A stretch of 64,000 nt of DNA from Isoetes taiwanensis (lineage: Eukaryota; Streptophyta; Lycopodiopsida; Isoetales; Isoetaceae), in contig JAJEKV010000027.1 of assembly GCA_021234155.1 (NCBI GenBank), positions 17,328,891 through 17,392,890 on the forward strand. The letters run 5' to 3'. The translations under genes and the position numbers were made by a program. Of this stretch, positions 22,140 to 34,774 are shown in pieces; the first letter of the stretch is position 1; every line of letters starts with the position of its first letter. The notes beneath the pieces were generated by a model that made no database searches, had not been told where the DNA came from, and saw nothing but the letters and a program-made list of their open reading frames with translations.

Positions 22140-23656
22140 CTAATGCTGACATCGACGTTTGAGTTTGAAGTGCTCCTTGATGTCTTTGAGTTTGAGGCCA
22201 TGGCCAACCTTTCGTAGCATGTTCCATGTCGAATGTCCTTCAAGTGCTGGAGCTACCTTTTCTCGGGGCAAGTCGTATGTCCGTGCGGCCATTACTGCTA
22301 AGGGTCCATCTCGAAGGTATCCTCGAGCAAAATCAAGGTAATGCAAGGCGACAGATCTCCTAATTAGAATTATATGATCGATGTTCTCCCGAAGTTTAGA
22401 ATGAGTCCCAAAGCCGAACAGTGCTGATAACAAGTAAACTGCCTCTGCTCCTCTATGGCTAGACTGTTTGTGGAAAACTACTATTTGACCCTGAGTGAGT
22501 GAAGGGAGATAGTAGCATAAAGCTTTTCCCATGTCGACTGCGGATCCGGACCCTTTCCTCATGGCTGCCTGACCCTGTATTTCTATCGCCATCAAGTCAT
22601 CATGATCCTTCTTCATCGAGATGGCACTATCAAGGTTAATATGACTGCCCCTTAGGATTTGGCCCCATGATGATATGGCTTGTTTGGGTTTGGTTGTCCT
22701 CCCACTCTTAAACAATCTTGCTTGAATTGCTTAGAACTCGTCCTCACCTGGAAGATCTTGGTGCTGCATCTGATGCTTGATAAAATCATATGCTTGTATG
22801 TCAATGATGTTCTGTGTGGTATAGGTCTCCTTTTCAATTATCTCTCTTGGATACTCTTGCTTGGAATAATCGATGAAGTCATCCTTATAAGTATCAATGA
22901 TGATAACCAAGAGTTCATCCAAGCGGAGACCTTGATCAATGCAGTACAATAGGTGTAAGATATCATCTGCAAAAAGGTACTCCTCCCCTTCGATGATAAT
23001 TGGCGTAAGAGATGTGATTCCAACTGGAGGAGCTGTTGCCTTTCTTTGAAGGTCCTCTATGGACTTTATGTACTTCTCCAACTGTTTGGCTAATCTGGGT
23101 TCATTTTCGAAGTCAGAGGCTTCTTCCTCATAATCCTCTTCTTCTTCCTGATGTTCTGCCGATGGCTTCTCTAGAAGGTTGGACTTGATGTCCAGTTCTT
23201 CTAAATATGGCCTAGCTGCCCTCATATTCAATGGTGCGAGATCAAGTGGTCGCACTGACGGTTCCCCTGTCCTGTTCATTGCCTGATAATGCAAGAAGGT
23301 TGCTAAGGTTGCTTGTGCTGATAAATATCTGTGCCCTTGAACCTTACATGTCATGTATCCGGGCATTCTTTCAGTCCTTTTTCTAATTGTTTTCCCTGAT
23401 GTATGGCTCAGTACTGCCGTGATAGCTTTAAGAGAGATCCACGCTCCGATTTGTCCTTGAAGTCTTACTTCCTGCCCTGGAGCTCTTGATTATATCGATC
23501 CAGGATATCTTGATAATAAGGTATCCTTGATGTTGTCTCATAAAGATCAAAGCTATGCTGAAAGACTTGAAATATCTCATCGATTGGTGCTTCTCTAATA
23601 TGCTCTGAGTTGCCGTACCATTGAACAAATTCTGTAGGTGCCATCGAATTATGCAA
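22140..23656 (-). pseudogene. Extra coding region upstream of gag, no recognised domain
   Basis: Minus-strand frames 23656-23465 (MHNSMAPTEFVQWYGNSEHI), 23366-22731 (211 codons, acidic centre EEEEDYEEEASDFENEPRLA) and 22715-22140 (191 codons, AVYLLSALFGFGTHSKLREN; LHYLDFARGYLRDGPLAVMA) are consecutive and separated only by stops or frame changes. The two long frames were probably one protein of about 400 residues. No Pfam-like motif is recognised. Position between the primer site and gag suggests an additional ORF of the retrotransposon rather than a host gene. Confidence 0.45.
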
Positions 23657-23699
23657 GATGCAAGCAAAAGCTATATAATATGATGAAAAGTGTTAAAAA

Positions 23700-25400
23700 T
23701 CGCCTGAGTAAGCTCGTTATGACTTCAAGTGTGTTATGTTGAGTGGTTATTTGGGGCTTGGAATTTAAATAATCCCGTAGTGCCCTTTTTTAATTGTTTA
23801 AGGTCATTAACATGGCAAGTTGGTCTAGGCAGAGAAAAAATAAAATAAAAAAAATAAAATAAAAAATTTAATGGTACTAACAACTTTTCCGAACTTACAC
23901 TAGGTCCAGACATAAGGTATGATTGGATAAGGAATAGGCACAAAGTGTCTTAGCTCAAGGTCATTAAAGGAACTCGTCAAGGCATATGTAGTGCAAAGAA
24001 GAAGAAAGAAAAAAAGTAAAATTAAAGAGGTGTTGATCGAAGTGGTTGTTTTAGGGCAATGTAGGAACTCATGACGTTTAGGGCAAGGACAGAAGAAGAA
24101 AAAAAAAAATGATCGAGCTGCTCCTGGGCAACACACCCTGCGCCTGGAGGTCGATCGAGCATCTGGCATAGGCCTGTGGCACGACATGAGTCGCCTATGG
24201 CCTGTCTTTAGATCTAAATAGGTCCTTCATGAAGTTTTTTGTAGATAGCAAGTCATGCTAAATGGTATTTCAGCGCAGATATTTGATCGAAGCTTTCACA
24301 AAATCTTTCTGTTTGATCGAAGCTTTCTTGATGCAGATGTGACTTATCCCACGCCTGCTTGCTCTGCAAAAATCTTGGTTGAGGCCAGGGCGCGGCATGA
24401 ATCGCCATGTGTCTTATCTCTGCCTTCTTCCTAACTTTGTGCATTGGTGTTTGCTATATACAGGTTCGATAAGCTTTTTATATCTTTGCTTCTAATCATA
24501 ACTTCTAACTATAGCTTCTATCTTTTATTATAGATTGCCCAAAATTTGTCACCGTGAAAGGGTACGTATTTGGGGTTTGCTACAGATTTGGCTCGCTGCA
24601 GACTGGAGTTAGAATAAAATGCAGTTTCAGGCTTGCTTCCTATTTTCTGAATCCGTCCCACTCTTTATATATTTCAAGCTATTAACATTAACTTGTTACA
24701 ATTTTATGCTATTCTACATCAGCTTATACTGTTTTACAGTTTCGTGCCTGCCATGCTATGAACAAGTCGTTGTTCTGCTATTGCTAGAGGTTTATGCATT
24801 AATACTAGCAGCTCAATTTAGCACTGTTAAGGTATTTATTTGTTTGAGTATATTGTACTAGTACAGACTACAGATATATCAATAGTAATACTGGTTGATC
24901 ACAGTCGATGATTATAACAACTTAAATATAATTTGTTAACACAATTATATACAAAGATTTTCCAGAGGTTGATAATAATTATAATTGGTCAATACGGAAT
25001 TACTACTTATGTGATAAGCTCAGTTTACAATATATTTAACCAGACTCAATATGTTATCCAGCATTACTTATAAACGCTAGAAAGTTCAATATATAGCATA
25101 CCATTATAACTTTATAGAAGCATTATAACTTTACAAGTTTATAGATAGCATTATAACTTTATAAGATCTGAAGCAGAGTTTTATATGATAGCCTTTTCAT
25201 ATAGAAGAACTAAATTCTTGTAATGAGAAGTATATAAAACGAATACCTTTAAACATAATTATACTAACACGTTTACTAATAATTAAGACAAGATTTATTG
25301 AATCTCTAACTCGTCAAAAGTAACCCATCCGTATTCGTTTTGCCAAATTCATGTCCTACTCATTTTGTGTGAATAGTGCAGAGATTTGACTCCTCAAACA
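23700..25400. other. Non-coding AT-rich stretch inside the LTR element
   Basis: No supported coding region; many A/T runs and short random frames. It could be an internal non-coding region of the retrotransposon or a nested non-coding insertion. Confidence 0.4.
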
Positions 25401-25401
25401 A

Positions 25402-26230
25402 CTAACACGACTCTGCCTCAGCTGCTTTTTGGCAAACCCTGAGCATCATAGGGGTAACCCTATACTGCGTCGTGAATTCCTGCATAATTTCTTGCACTAG
25501 CCTCTCGAAGGGGGCTCTTCGAATCAAGAGATTAATGCATTGTTGAAAATGCCTAATTTCTCTTAGGGCCCTGGAATGCTTCGAGTTTGGCCCATGCTTT
25601 GCCAGCTTCTTCGGCTCTTCAGATCGAGGTGGGGGCTTGCAAATATCCGCTGGGGCTCTTCCCCCTTTTACAAATCTGGGAATCTTCAGTGTGCTATACC
25701 AATGATTATAGGCAACCCATTGTTTCATATATGCACGATAATCTTGCAACTTTCTCGGGTATTCCCGATCGTTTGGGAGGCTTAATGATCTCTCCCCTGC
25801 TCTATACTTCTTATCTGATTTCTCATGGGTATGCCATTGTGGATAAGGTGGTGGTGGTGCTATAGCTTGCTCCGGGAGATTTTGTTCTGTTCGCTCCTGA
25901 TGTCCTTGATCACGAATTACTAGATTCGAATTACTATACCTATCAAGGCGGGATTTAGATCGTCTCTACCATGACACTGACTCCTCTTGTTCTTCCAATT
26001 CCTCTGCAGCCATGTGTGTTACTTTTCACTTACCCTGCCGTACTTCCCTCCTTTTTCGCGATTCTGAGTCCTCTTCCTGCTGTGATTCTTCTTGTTCTTG
26101 TGATTCTGACTGCTGCTCTTCTGACGATGACTCAGCACAATCCACTAATACCACAGTCTCGTCTCCCTGTGAACTCCGTTCCTCGGATGAATCTTCGATC
26201 TCGAATCTTGAATGCTTTTCAGGGTAAATC
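25402..26230 (-). pseudogene. First coding region of the minus-strand LTR element
   Basis: Starting near 26230 the minus strand encodes an acidic Ser/Glu stretch (DSRFEIEDSSEERSSQGDET). After a stop it continues in one frame as QAIAPPPPYPQWHTHEKSDK, then MQDYRAYMKQWVAYNHWYST (25749-25690) and ends at 25402 after PMMLRVCQKAAEAESC. No domain is recognised. AT-rich sequence without genes separates it from the next coding block (23.7-25.4 kb). Confidence 0.4.
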
Positions 26231-26774
26231 TGCTTGCCTATGCTTACATGTCGAACACCTTCACGAGCCTTGTGACTATGGCTTTCGTGTGTGCCATATC
26301 AAACTGCTCTGGAGTTGGATGAAAATTCTTAGAGGTCATCTTTTTGGAGAGAAGGTAACTCAGGATGGGTTTAAGGAGCAGATTAAGGCAAAACTATTGT
26401 GGCCAAATTAGGGTATTTATGGGGATATTTATGGTTATTTATTCCAACCACCTCTATTTATATTGACCCTAAATTAATAGAATTCTAAAATTCTCCAATG
26501 GTCCCTTGGGTTTGCACCACATTCCACCGGGGAGTCTATTTTGGTCAGTTCTTTGACCTACTTCTAGTGGAATATTGGCTTAATGCATAATTTTTCATCA
26601 AATTTACTAGAATTCATGGATTCTATTACTATTATTTTTCTAAATTAACTTAATTTAATGACGACCTTACTCGTGGAAAATTTTTCCCACTTTTCGAGGT
26701 TCAGTATTGGGATTTGCACCCCAACTTTTTACTAGGCCAATTAGTTTTCTATCATAAGGTGATGGCCAGTGCTC

Positions 26775-26810
26775 GATCTTGGTCAACCAAGATCATTGCT
26801 CTGATACCAT
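26775..26810 (-). promoter_or_regulatory. Primer binding site and adjacent palindrome
   Basis: GCTCTGATACCA at 26798-26809 is the complement of TGGTATCAGAGC, the standard initiator-Met-tRNA primer site. It lies one base from the LTR edge TGTGACACTCCC at 26811. Directly downstream in the element is GATCTTGGTCAACCAAGATC (26775-26794), two perfect 9-base arms with a 2-base centre. Confidence 0.75.
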
Positions 26811-28400
26811 TGTGACACTCCCTGCGCTATATATGGCAAGCCGCCGTATACATTGAAGGACCTTCCCCATCCAACGACCACCCATCGTATGGGCCCTCTG
26901 TCTAACTCGCGTCTGGGGACCAGACTATCGAGTAGAGGACACAGAGTTGTCATTCCGGTCCCATCCTCTAGGGGTCCCTATGTCAGCGGAGGCAAAATAT
27001 ACAATGTAAGCACTAGCAATAATAACAACAAACTACCTCGAAAGGTAGTGATAATCCATCCATCCATGTCATCAAATACAACAATATAATAATGCATCAA
27101 ATACATCAAATAAAGGCTCCAACCCAGGGCTCAGACTCAAGAGTCGACTGATGGCTGGGGGCCTCCAGATAGAACAAACTGAGTTATGCCAATGACTTGG
27201 GCTGGCAATAGACAATGGCTAGGGTTGACCATTTCATCCGCCCCTACTTTGCAGATAGGCTAAATCAGGCTCTATCATGAATGTAACCTGTCGAAGACGT
27301 AATCCCATGGTATCACCCAACGAGACTACTCCGGGTTGCATCTCCCCGGTCCGATGAGGTAGGAAGGGTTGCATCTCCCCTTTCCGGAGTGCAGTGGCTC
27401 CATGGGTGGCTAGAGGATTGTGGTGACACACGTCCGTACCCGATTGAACTCCCCAAAACAAGAGCCAAGCCGACACTTGCAACTCTTGAGAGTCAGGGCG
27501 ACACCATTGACCCAGAAAGTGTCGGACCCATACCCGGCCCACACGAAGTGACCGACCCGGACCCATACCCGGCCCACTATGGGACCCCAGTAGCCATGCT
27601 CAGCAGGGTCCGCCCTCCACTTTGCCACTGACCCCGTTGTGTGGTGCCCAGTCACTCCATAGCCTCCATAGCCAGGTGGGCTCTATGCACATGCCGCATA
27701 ATAATGGGAACTAATGGGTCTAAACTAGGAGCATCATCTACGAGTGGCTACTAGGTCTCTACTCCCTTTTCTAATACACAAGAGGTGCAAATATGAGATC
27801 AACCAACATCATATCAACATAATCTTGATAATAAATGAGAATAATAATTAATCCTAATCACATACATCTAACTTCTAGTTAGGGTTCATTGATTAGGGTT
27901 CATGTTCAGAACAATAGGTTCTAGAATGGCTTTAATGCAATACTGGAATCTATTCCAAATACGTGCCCCTGACGCGCTACCACTAATTCCCTGGTTCTCC
28001 ATCTCTAGCAAGTGGTTGAAGAAGATGATCATCCTCTGCTGCCGCAACCCAGGCCGTCGAAGACGGTCTTCGAGTCGAAGTTCTGATCGCGAACTGGTGG
28101 GTCTGAGGTTGGTGGAGCCAAAAGTGGCTAGGGTTTAGGGTTTAGACTTTTTTATGTTAGGGTTTACATGAATGCCACTTGGCTCCCATAGGTGCGTCTA
28201 TGTGGCAGTATGCCTAAAAGGTGAGGCCGTGTGGAAATGGCTTCTTACCTTAGGTTGGCTAAGTTATAGATAACTTAGTCATTTACCCCACATTGGTCGT
28301 ATACAAGTCTATTGATATGGAATTATATGGTGATGTGGCCGTAAAATATATGTACTTATACTGCATATTTTAGGGGAACGTCATAAAGACCAAGTAACAG
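26811..28400 (-). repeat. Putative 5' LTR of the minus-strand element
   Basis: Begins on the plus strand with TGTGACACTCCC directly beside the primer site. The interior contains two short direct repeats (TTGCATCTCCCC; ACCCATACCCGGCCCAC) and a telo-box-like CTAGGGTTTAGGGTTTAG at 28129-28145, common in plant 5' leaders. The outer edge was not found because the partner LTR is missing, so the end is approximate. Confidence 0.4.
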
Positions 28401-28456
28401 GACTTGACAGAGAAGTGAAACATTCAAAGTGGATTCCAAACACCGCTTGAAGAATC

Positions 28457-28663
28457 TTGAAAGAAAGTTGTGTGTCACATATGATCATCAAAACAATTTC
28501 AAGATGTCGCAAGATATTGCATGAGCTGAAACCAATAACATGTAAGAAAATCTTATCTAAATTCCACAGCGGTCTGTTATATTACTCACGCATTTATAGC
28601 AAGAAAAACGAGATTCTAAATTTAATTGATTCCATGGGGTGGTCAAGTAGCACAACTCCTTAA
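28457..28663 (+). pseudogene. Possible Copia RNase-H fragment
   Basis: The frame reads KKILSKFHSGLLYYSRIYSK and NEILNLIDSMGWSSSTTP. This faintly resembles the Copia segment KRILRYI-GT---GLLY...L-GYSDSDWAG---RKST. Too short and altered to be firm. Confidence 0.22.
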
Positions 28664-28962
28664 TACCTAGGATCTCCTTGAGATGTTGCCAATTTTAGAT
28701 CTGACACTACTGTGTACTTTGGTAGATCATGGGTTGTTACCTTTTGTTCTTGATTCATATTCTAGCTTTCCATTTCTTAACGCTTGTCCAGGTGCTTCAG
28801 ATCTTTTTCCTGGCATACATCTTTGGCTGTAGAAATGCCTCTAGATCAAAACACGTTGAAGTGGATCAAAATCATGCATTTTTTTGCTATACTTTTACGC
28901 CATATTTCTAGTGCGTGGGCATGGTTTAGTGTGGGCCAAAAGTTACGGAAGAGGTAGTTATA

Positions 28963-29343
28963 ATGATGGTAGGTTCAAGTCGGTTTAAGCAAATTCAAAT
29001 TATCATGCCGCGTGTCCAAGTACTTCGATCTTTCCCTCCCTCGGAACTCTCCCTGCTCTTGCTACCGGATTCAGAAGAAACCACAACAGAAACCACAATA
29101 GAAATCTGTGCAAATGGATTCGAAACCAGAGCTCAACACCGTCAGACTTCACCAGATGAGTTGAAGTTGGTTTGGGGTGAAAGAGTACCAAAAATAACAT
29201 GTTACAGGTATTGTAATTTAATCTTAATGTCAGTGTTTAAATGTCTTTGAATAATTTCTTCCAGATTAAAGAACCTCAACCTGGACCAATACCGAGAGGT
29301 AGTCATGTTGAACAAACAGATTACTGGGAAGCCATATGCTTGA
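28963..29343 (+). CDS. Hypothetical two-exon gene, 107 residues
   Basis: Exon 1 (28963-29207) encodes MMVGSSRFKQIQIIMPRVQV, an acidic Thr-rich part and DELKLVWGERVPKITCY. It ends at TTACAG followed by GTATTG. Exon 2 (29265-29343) follows TTTCTTCCAG and reads LKNLNLDQYREVVMLNKQIT then GKPYA and stop. The combined 324 nucleotides stay in frame across a 57-base intron, which is short. No domain is recognised. A further coding-like frame at 29458-29655 (MQQTGVGNKANCSRKRKQPG) lies just downstream. It could be a captured gene fragment. Confidence 0.3.
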
Positions 29344-31113
29344 GGAGGCATGGTACCTCTAACTTTTGCGACAACATACTATTTACATAAGAAAGGGGAG
29401 CAAGTTAATTGGTTGGGTTTTTGGGAGCAGCATGAGATGGAAATGCACTAAAAAGCCTTGCAGCAAACAGGAGTAGGAAACAAAGCTAATTGTTCAAGGA
29501 AACGTAAACAGCCAGGGTCATCATCACCTGCTGGAGATGCAAGTGAAAATGAAAGTGAGGAGGACAAGAATTGTAGAGCTACTCCAAGACCTACAAAAAA
29601 TCTTCAAAGCAATTGTTCCAGGGTCTGCGTATCGGACATGACAAACATAAAATGAACCTTATAACATACCATGTAGTACAAGACTGAAGTCCTGATTGTG
29701 CAATCATACATGATTGTAACACATTGTTCAAGTTTGTATTTTGAACAACTTTATTGTAATAAAAGTACAACACATTCACTACCTGATGACCAATCGCTAT
29801 TTCCTGTCTACCAGACATTGTAACAGTTGTAAATAATAATAAAAACGATATTGTAACATTGTAACAATTATACATTATAAATAACAAAGAGAGAGATATT
29901 TTTTTAAGGATACAAGTTTTAGTAAAACAATATTGTATTGTACAATACAGTGAATATCCTCCTATATATATAATAAAAAAATAGGCCTGTCCGTCACGCT
30001 CTATCGACGGCCAAGAAAGTGCCGCGTGGCATGTCTTGGACCCTCAGATGGCAAAAACTTGCAAGCTTTGGAATTTGTAGGAAGCATCGAGAAGCTTCTG
30101 TTCATTCTATCCAAAAGCTCTCTTACAGATTCTGGAAGCTTCTTTAAATTCATATAAAAGGAGGCAGGGCCGCAGGGCAAGCTTGCAAGGTCGCACAGGA
30201 GTGGACCAGACGGTTTAAAGAAGTCGGAGTAGAGGTTGGAGTACAACTGGTTCGCTTCAAAGCAAGGTATCGGGCGATTCCGGAATGGGGTTATAAATGG
30301 CGTTGCTCCTTTGAAAACCATATTTTTCCCTGTTTTCCCCGCAACGTACAGAGAAGAAGAGTCAACGAGCAGAAGAGAGGATTGATTAGGGTTACGTGCA
30401 TAGGAAGCCGGAAATGCAGCTTCTAAATTGTATACAGGTGTTTTGATTTCGTCGATCAGAGCTCTGCATTCCGTCGATCAAAAAAACCAGAGAAACTGTA
30501 GAAAATTGTGGATGGCAACAGTGTTGCAGAGATTTCTATAGCAAATAGAAGATACTGAGGAAATAATCCCAATTCTGTAGGTAATCTCTTTTTTTGGTTG
30601 AAGGCCGATATGCAATAAATTAGGTTACAAAATTTACTTTAACTTTTTACAGGGAAGTATAACCCTTATCACTTGTGTAAGAAGAGTATTAGAAAGATAA
30701 AAACAGTAAGTTCATGAGCTACCAGGTTCCTCTGAGATTTTCCAACTCTGTTGGACTTTGCATCAAAAAACAGCCAGCTAGAAGGAGGATTTGAGGTGGA
30801 AATTAGAGATTTTCCGTCCCTTTCCCCTGACCATGATTGAGAGAATGCAGAATGAACACAGGCATGATCCTGCCTTGGCTATATTAAATCTTCCTTTGTT
30901 ATCTTTGGCACCACATAAGAGGGTTCTTCTGATGTCATAGTTCTGGTCACAGCAGCAATTGCATAAACAGGGCTCTTCGTGACCATACAAGTTCGGCGGG
31001 CCGAACACCTTGATCCACTCCATGTTGGTATTGGGGTCGGTCTTCCTCCATTTAATTTTCCGTACCAAGACAAATGTGATCCCTGAAAAAAGCAGAGAAC
31101 CCATAAGAAAGAA

Positions 31114-34100
31114 TCACAAGGCTGCATTAATCCAGTTAATATCATATTTAATCTGCTTTATGATAGCTTCTGGGTGAATGATTTCATTATTGAAAATGAA
31201 TTCATTGCGGCCCTTCCAGATTCTCCATAGCAGGATATAGATCCTCCAGTCTTTCGAGTTATCAGGCATGAAAAGATCTAAGGAGTTAATAGATAAAACG
31301 TCATAGCCCAGAAAGTTGGATGCTAAGTCCAACACCCACTCTGACCAAATGCAGTTTCTGAAAAGGTGATCTTCATCCTCTTTTTGGCCCAGGCACCTAG
31401 GGCAGACATCTGAGTCAGTCATTTGTAACCTGTATCTCTTGCAATTCGTTGCCAGGGCCTTGTGCCACAACTGCCACATGAAAGATTTGATTTTCGGGTA
31501 GATGGGGCAAGACCACATAAATTTCAGATTTCTCATACATCTTTCTGCCCCAATCTGCCATTTTTCATGAATAGAAATGGTTAGGTCTCTCGTGAGGAAC
31601 CTATAAGCCATTCTGACAGATAAGATTGTCTTCCCATGGTGGTTCCAGTTGCAATCATTGTTGGACCATATTCCATGAGTCAAGGTGGCACAAATATTTT
31701 CATAGAGAAACTTGCAGTTATCTCCTTCTTCAGCCAGAATTGATTCCCCAAAGGGGATGATTCCATTATCATTATACATGTCCCTGATATGAATGATGCC
31801 CTTGGTGCTCCAAAGCTTGGCCTGATCTGGAAAATGACAAGCTAAACACAAAGAAGGATTGTTATTAAGGATAGCAGGATTCCAAAAAATTGACTGATCC
31901 ATAGATAGCCCTTCCTTCCAATCAAAGACCCCCCTAACTGAGTTCCAGGCCTTTATCCATTTCTTGATTAGGGCCGGGGTGGATTTCGGGGCTGTAAAAG
32001 GAAAGTAAATAGCATGAGGGAGGACCATCTTGACCTGCCTCCACCCAAAGGACCAACATTTCTTGAGGTAATGCCTGATAATGATAGAAATCGGGTGCTT
32101 AATCAGATTATGGGCAGCCTTAAAAAAATACTTGGCAGCAAGAGCTAAGCCCTGCTTTCCAATGTCTATAACCCCGAGACCTCCATCCTTTTTCCGCTTG
32201 CAACATTTTGTCATGGCAACTGGGGTCCAGCATTTTCTGTTCTGGCCACAAGATATAAACCTGCCAATAATGCTCTGCAATTTGTTAGATACTTTTTTGG
32301 GAGCAAGAATCACAGAGGATTGGTAGACATGAGATGATGAGATAACCGCATTAGCAATAATGGCCCTCCCCTGTTTGGATATGTATTTGGAATTTAGAGT
32401 ATCAACCTTTTTCTGAAATTTTTCTATAATTTCACTCCATAAATCAGAGGGGTTTCCTTTTAATGCATAGGGAATACCAAGAATTTTGGAAGAATTGGTA
32501 GGAAGGATATACTTACAGCCAAGGAGATCAGCCGTGTGTTCCCCTTTTACCTGGTTTTTGGACATAACCTTTGACTTGATAGGATTGATCTTGCACCCAG
32601 AAGCTGTGCCGAAATTATCCAGAATCCTTTGTGTATTGACGATCGACTGATCCTCCATGGACACCAAAATAAATGTGTCATCTGCAAAATGCCCATTTAA
32701 AATTTGATCCACCCTTTCTTCATTGACAGGGAGGCTTAATCCTTGGGTCTGATTAGAGTTTTTGGCCTCCTGTAGCTTACAATGAAGGGCCTCCATGATG
32801 ATGAGAAAGAGAAAAGGGGCTAGGGGGCAACCCTGTTTTACACCCCTCTTCAGGAGGAAAAAGGGACTACACTCCCCGTTGATAAGCACTGAGGATCTCA
32901 AATTAGCAAGAATAGCTCTAAAAATCAGAATTACCTCATTGGAGAAACCCATGGCCCTGCAGCATTTGAAAAGAAAATTCCAACTTACAGTGTCGAAAGC
33001 TTTGGTGATATCCAATTTAATGAGAGCAATATCCTGATTAGAGTCTTTTGCCCAGTTGAGACCGAGAATGGCTGTGACCACATTATCAAGGATAAATCTG
33101 TCCTTGAGGTATGCAGCCTGAGATGAGCTAATGGTTCTGTCCAGCACAGGTTTGAGTCTTCTTGCAATTGTACCCGAGATGAGCTTGTAGACCACATTAG
33201 ACAAGGAAATGGGCCTGTAATCTGAAAAGGAAGCTGGCATGTCTACTTTGGGGATGAGAGTGATGAGACTAGTATTAATCCTGGCATCCAGGCATTTGGT
33301 GTCTCTAAATTCATTAGCCATGCTAGTGATGCTATCCCCAAGAATAGGCCATGCCTTTAGGAAGAATTCAACCGGAAGCCCATCCGGCCCTGGGGTCTTG
33401 CCTTTATCCATATCTCGGGCTGTGATCAGGAGCTCAGCATTGGTAAAGGGTCTATTCATAGATGCATTACTTCATCTGTGACCTTAGGATGTATATTTAT
33501 GAACCCGTCCATCCTGTTGTCCTGACAGTCAAGGTTGGTTCCCATAATATTGGTAAAATGCTCAGAGGCAGCTTTTTTTATCTGTTCCTCCTCCACTATG
33601 AACTCATCTCCCACCTTAATGTCAAAAATATGATTCCTTTTCATTTTTCCTTTGGCCTTGGCAAAGAAGAACTTTGAGCTGCACCTCTCATCATCCTTAA
33701 TTTCTCTAATCTTGGCTTTAAGCCTCCACCCTTGGGCTATTCTAATCTCCTCCTTTTCAATCTCAGCTCTGATGTGGTCCTTTACTGACTCATTAGCCTG
33801 AGGAAGAGCATCCCTAAGATTCTGAAGAGCAGCCATTTTCCGCTTATGAATCTCTTTGCCCCATTCTTTGAGCCAATTCTTGATAGCCTTGGATACCATA
33901 ATCCACCAAAACATCCATCCAGTAGGGCCATTGGGCTTAGGGTACCTGGAGATAACCTGTTGGAGCCTGTCCATAAAATCTTCATGATCCAATAAATTAG
34001 TGTTCAACTTAAAATAAGTCTTCTTTTTCTTGATCACATTATTATCAGAGATAATTAATTGCTGAGGGTAGTGATCAGAGAGGGTATACCCCTCCAAATT

Positions 34101-34774
34101 ACAGACCCTATTGCTGTAGTTCCAAAGATTCTCTGAAAGATAGAATCTTATCATGAAGGCAAAGGGTAGGATCATTTCTCTTATCCGGATCCAAATTGTA
34201 GGAGTTGGGTTTAAGCCCTAGCTAGCAATAGATTATGACCACTAATCAGACTCCTCCAAGCATTTTTTTCCTGACCTCCCAAAGGTCTAAAGTTCTTGTT
34301 TTTCATGAACTCATTAGTAACCATATTCAAATCTCCTCCTAAGATACATTCATCAAAATCCAAATTGTCTAGACTTCTCTTTACTTTATCCCAAACCCCA
34401 ACTCTTTCACTAGCATTATTAAAGGCATAAATATTGACTAAGGCTAATCTGGTCTTAAATAAATTACAGAGCATAATTTGCCATCTACCATTTCTATCAT
34501 TAACCATATAAACATCCGAGATATTAAGATTGTTCCTCCAAATCATAGCAATCCCTGCTTGAAAGAATCGTTAGCGTAAAATGGACCATAGATCATACCC
34601 TGGAGGGAGAGTCTTACCTATGATAATCTTGTGGTTAACATCATGGATCTTATGTTCTTGGATGAAAAGAATATCAGGGTTAAGAGACGAAATGCAAACC
34701 TTCAGTCTATCTCTTTTGATACTATTATTGATTCCTTGGAGATTCCAGGTAATGCAATTTATTTTTTTATCCAT
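31114..34774 (-). pseudogene. LINE ORF2: endonuclease, reverse transcriptase, zf-RVT
   Basis: Starts MDKKINCITWNLQGINNSIK (34774), an APE-type endonuclease with ILFIQEHKI and later ILGGDLN. A TAA at 34573-34571 interrupts it, followed by frameshifts near 34200 and 33460. The 781-codon frame 33459-31114 is the reverse transcriptase: GKTPGPDGLPVEFF, IPKVDMPASFSDYRPISLSN, SSQAAYLKDRFILDN, LDITKAFDTVSW, GVKQGCPLAPFLF and the catalytic HFADDTFI. The C-terminus has the zf-RVT motif (MWSCPIYPKIKSFMWQLWHK, CPRC, HLF--C). It nicks DNA and copies the LINE RNA at the target in the nucleus. About 1,215 codons in all, the normal plant L1 size. Confidence 0.92.

Larger units (their letters stand above)
20314..28400 (-). 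mobile_element. LTR retrotransposon, minus strand, 3' part missing
   Basis: A primer binding site (26809-26798) follows a putative LTR edge at 26811, then a leader, three coding regions, gag, a CCHC knuckle and a protease-like piece that stops at about 20360 next to the Ty3-derived block. Reverse transcriptase, integrase and a 3' LTR were not found, so the element was truncated at its 3' side. The far edge of the 5' LTR (about 28150-28400) is uncertain. Confidence 0.6.

Noticed and set aside
28129-28145. Telomere-like GGGTTTAGGGTTTAG
   Set aside because: Only about two units; better explained as a telo-box in a leader or LTR.
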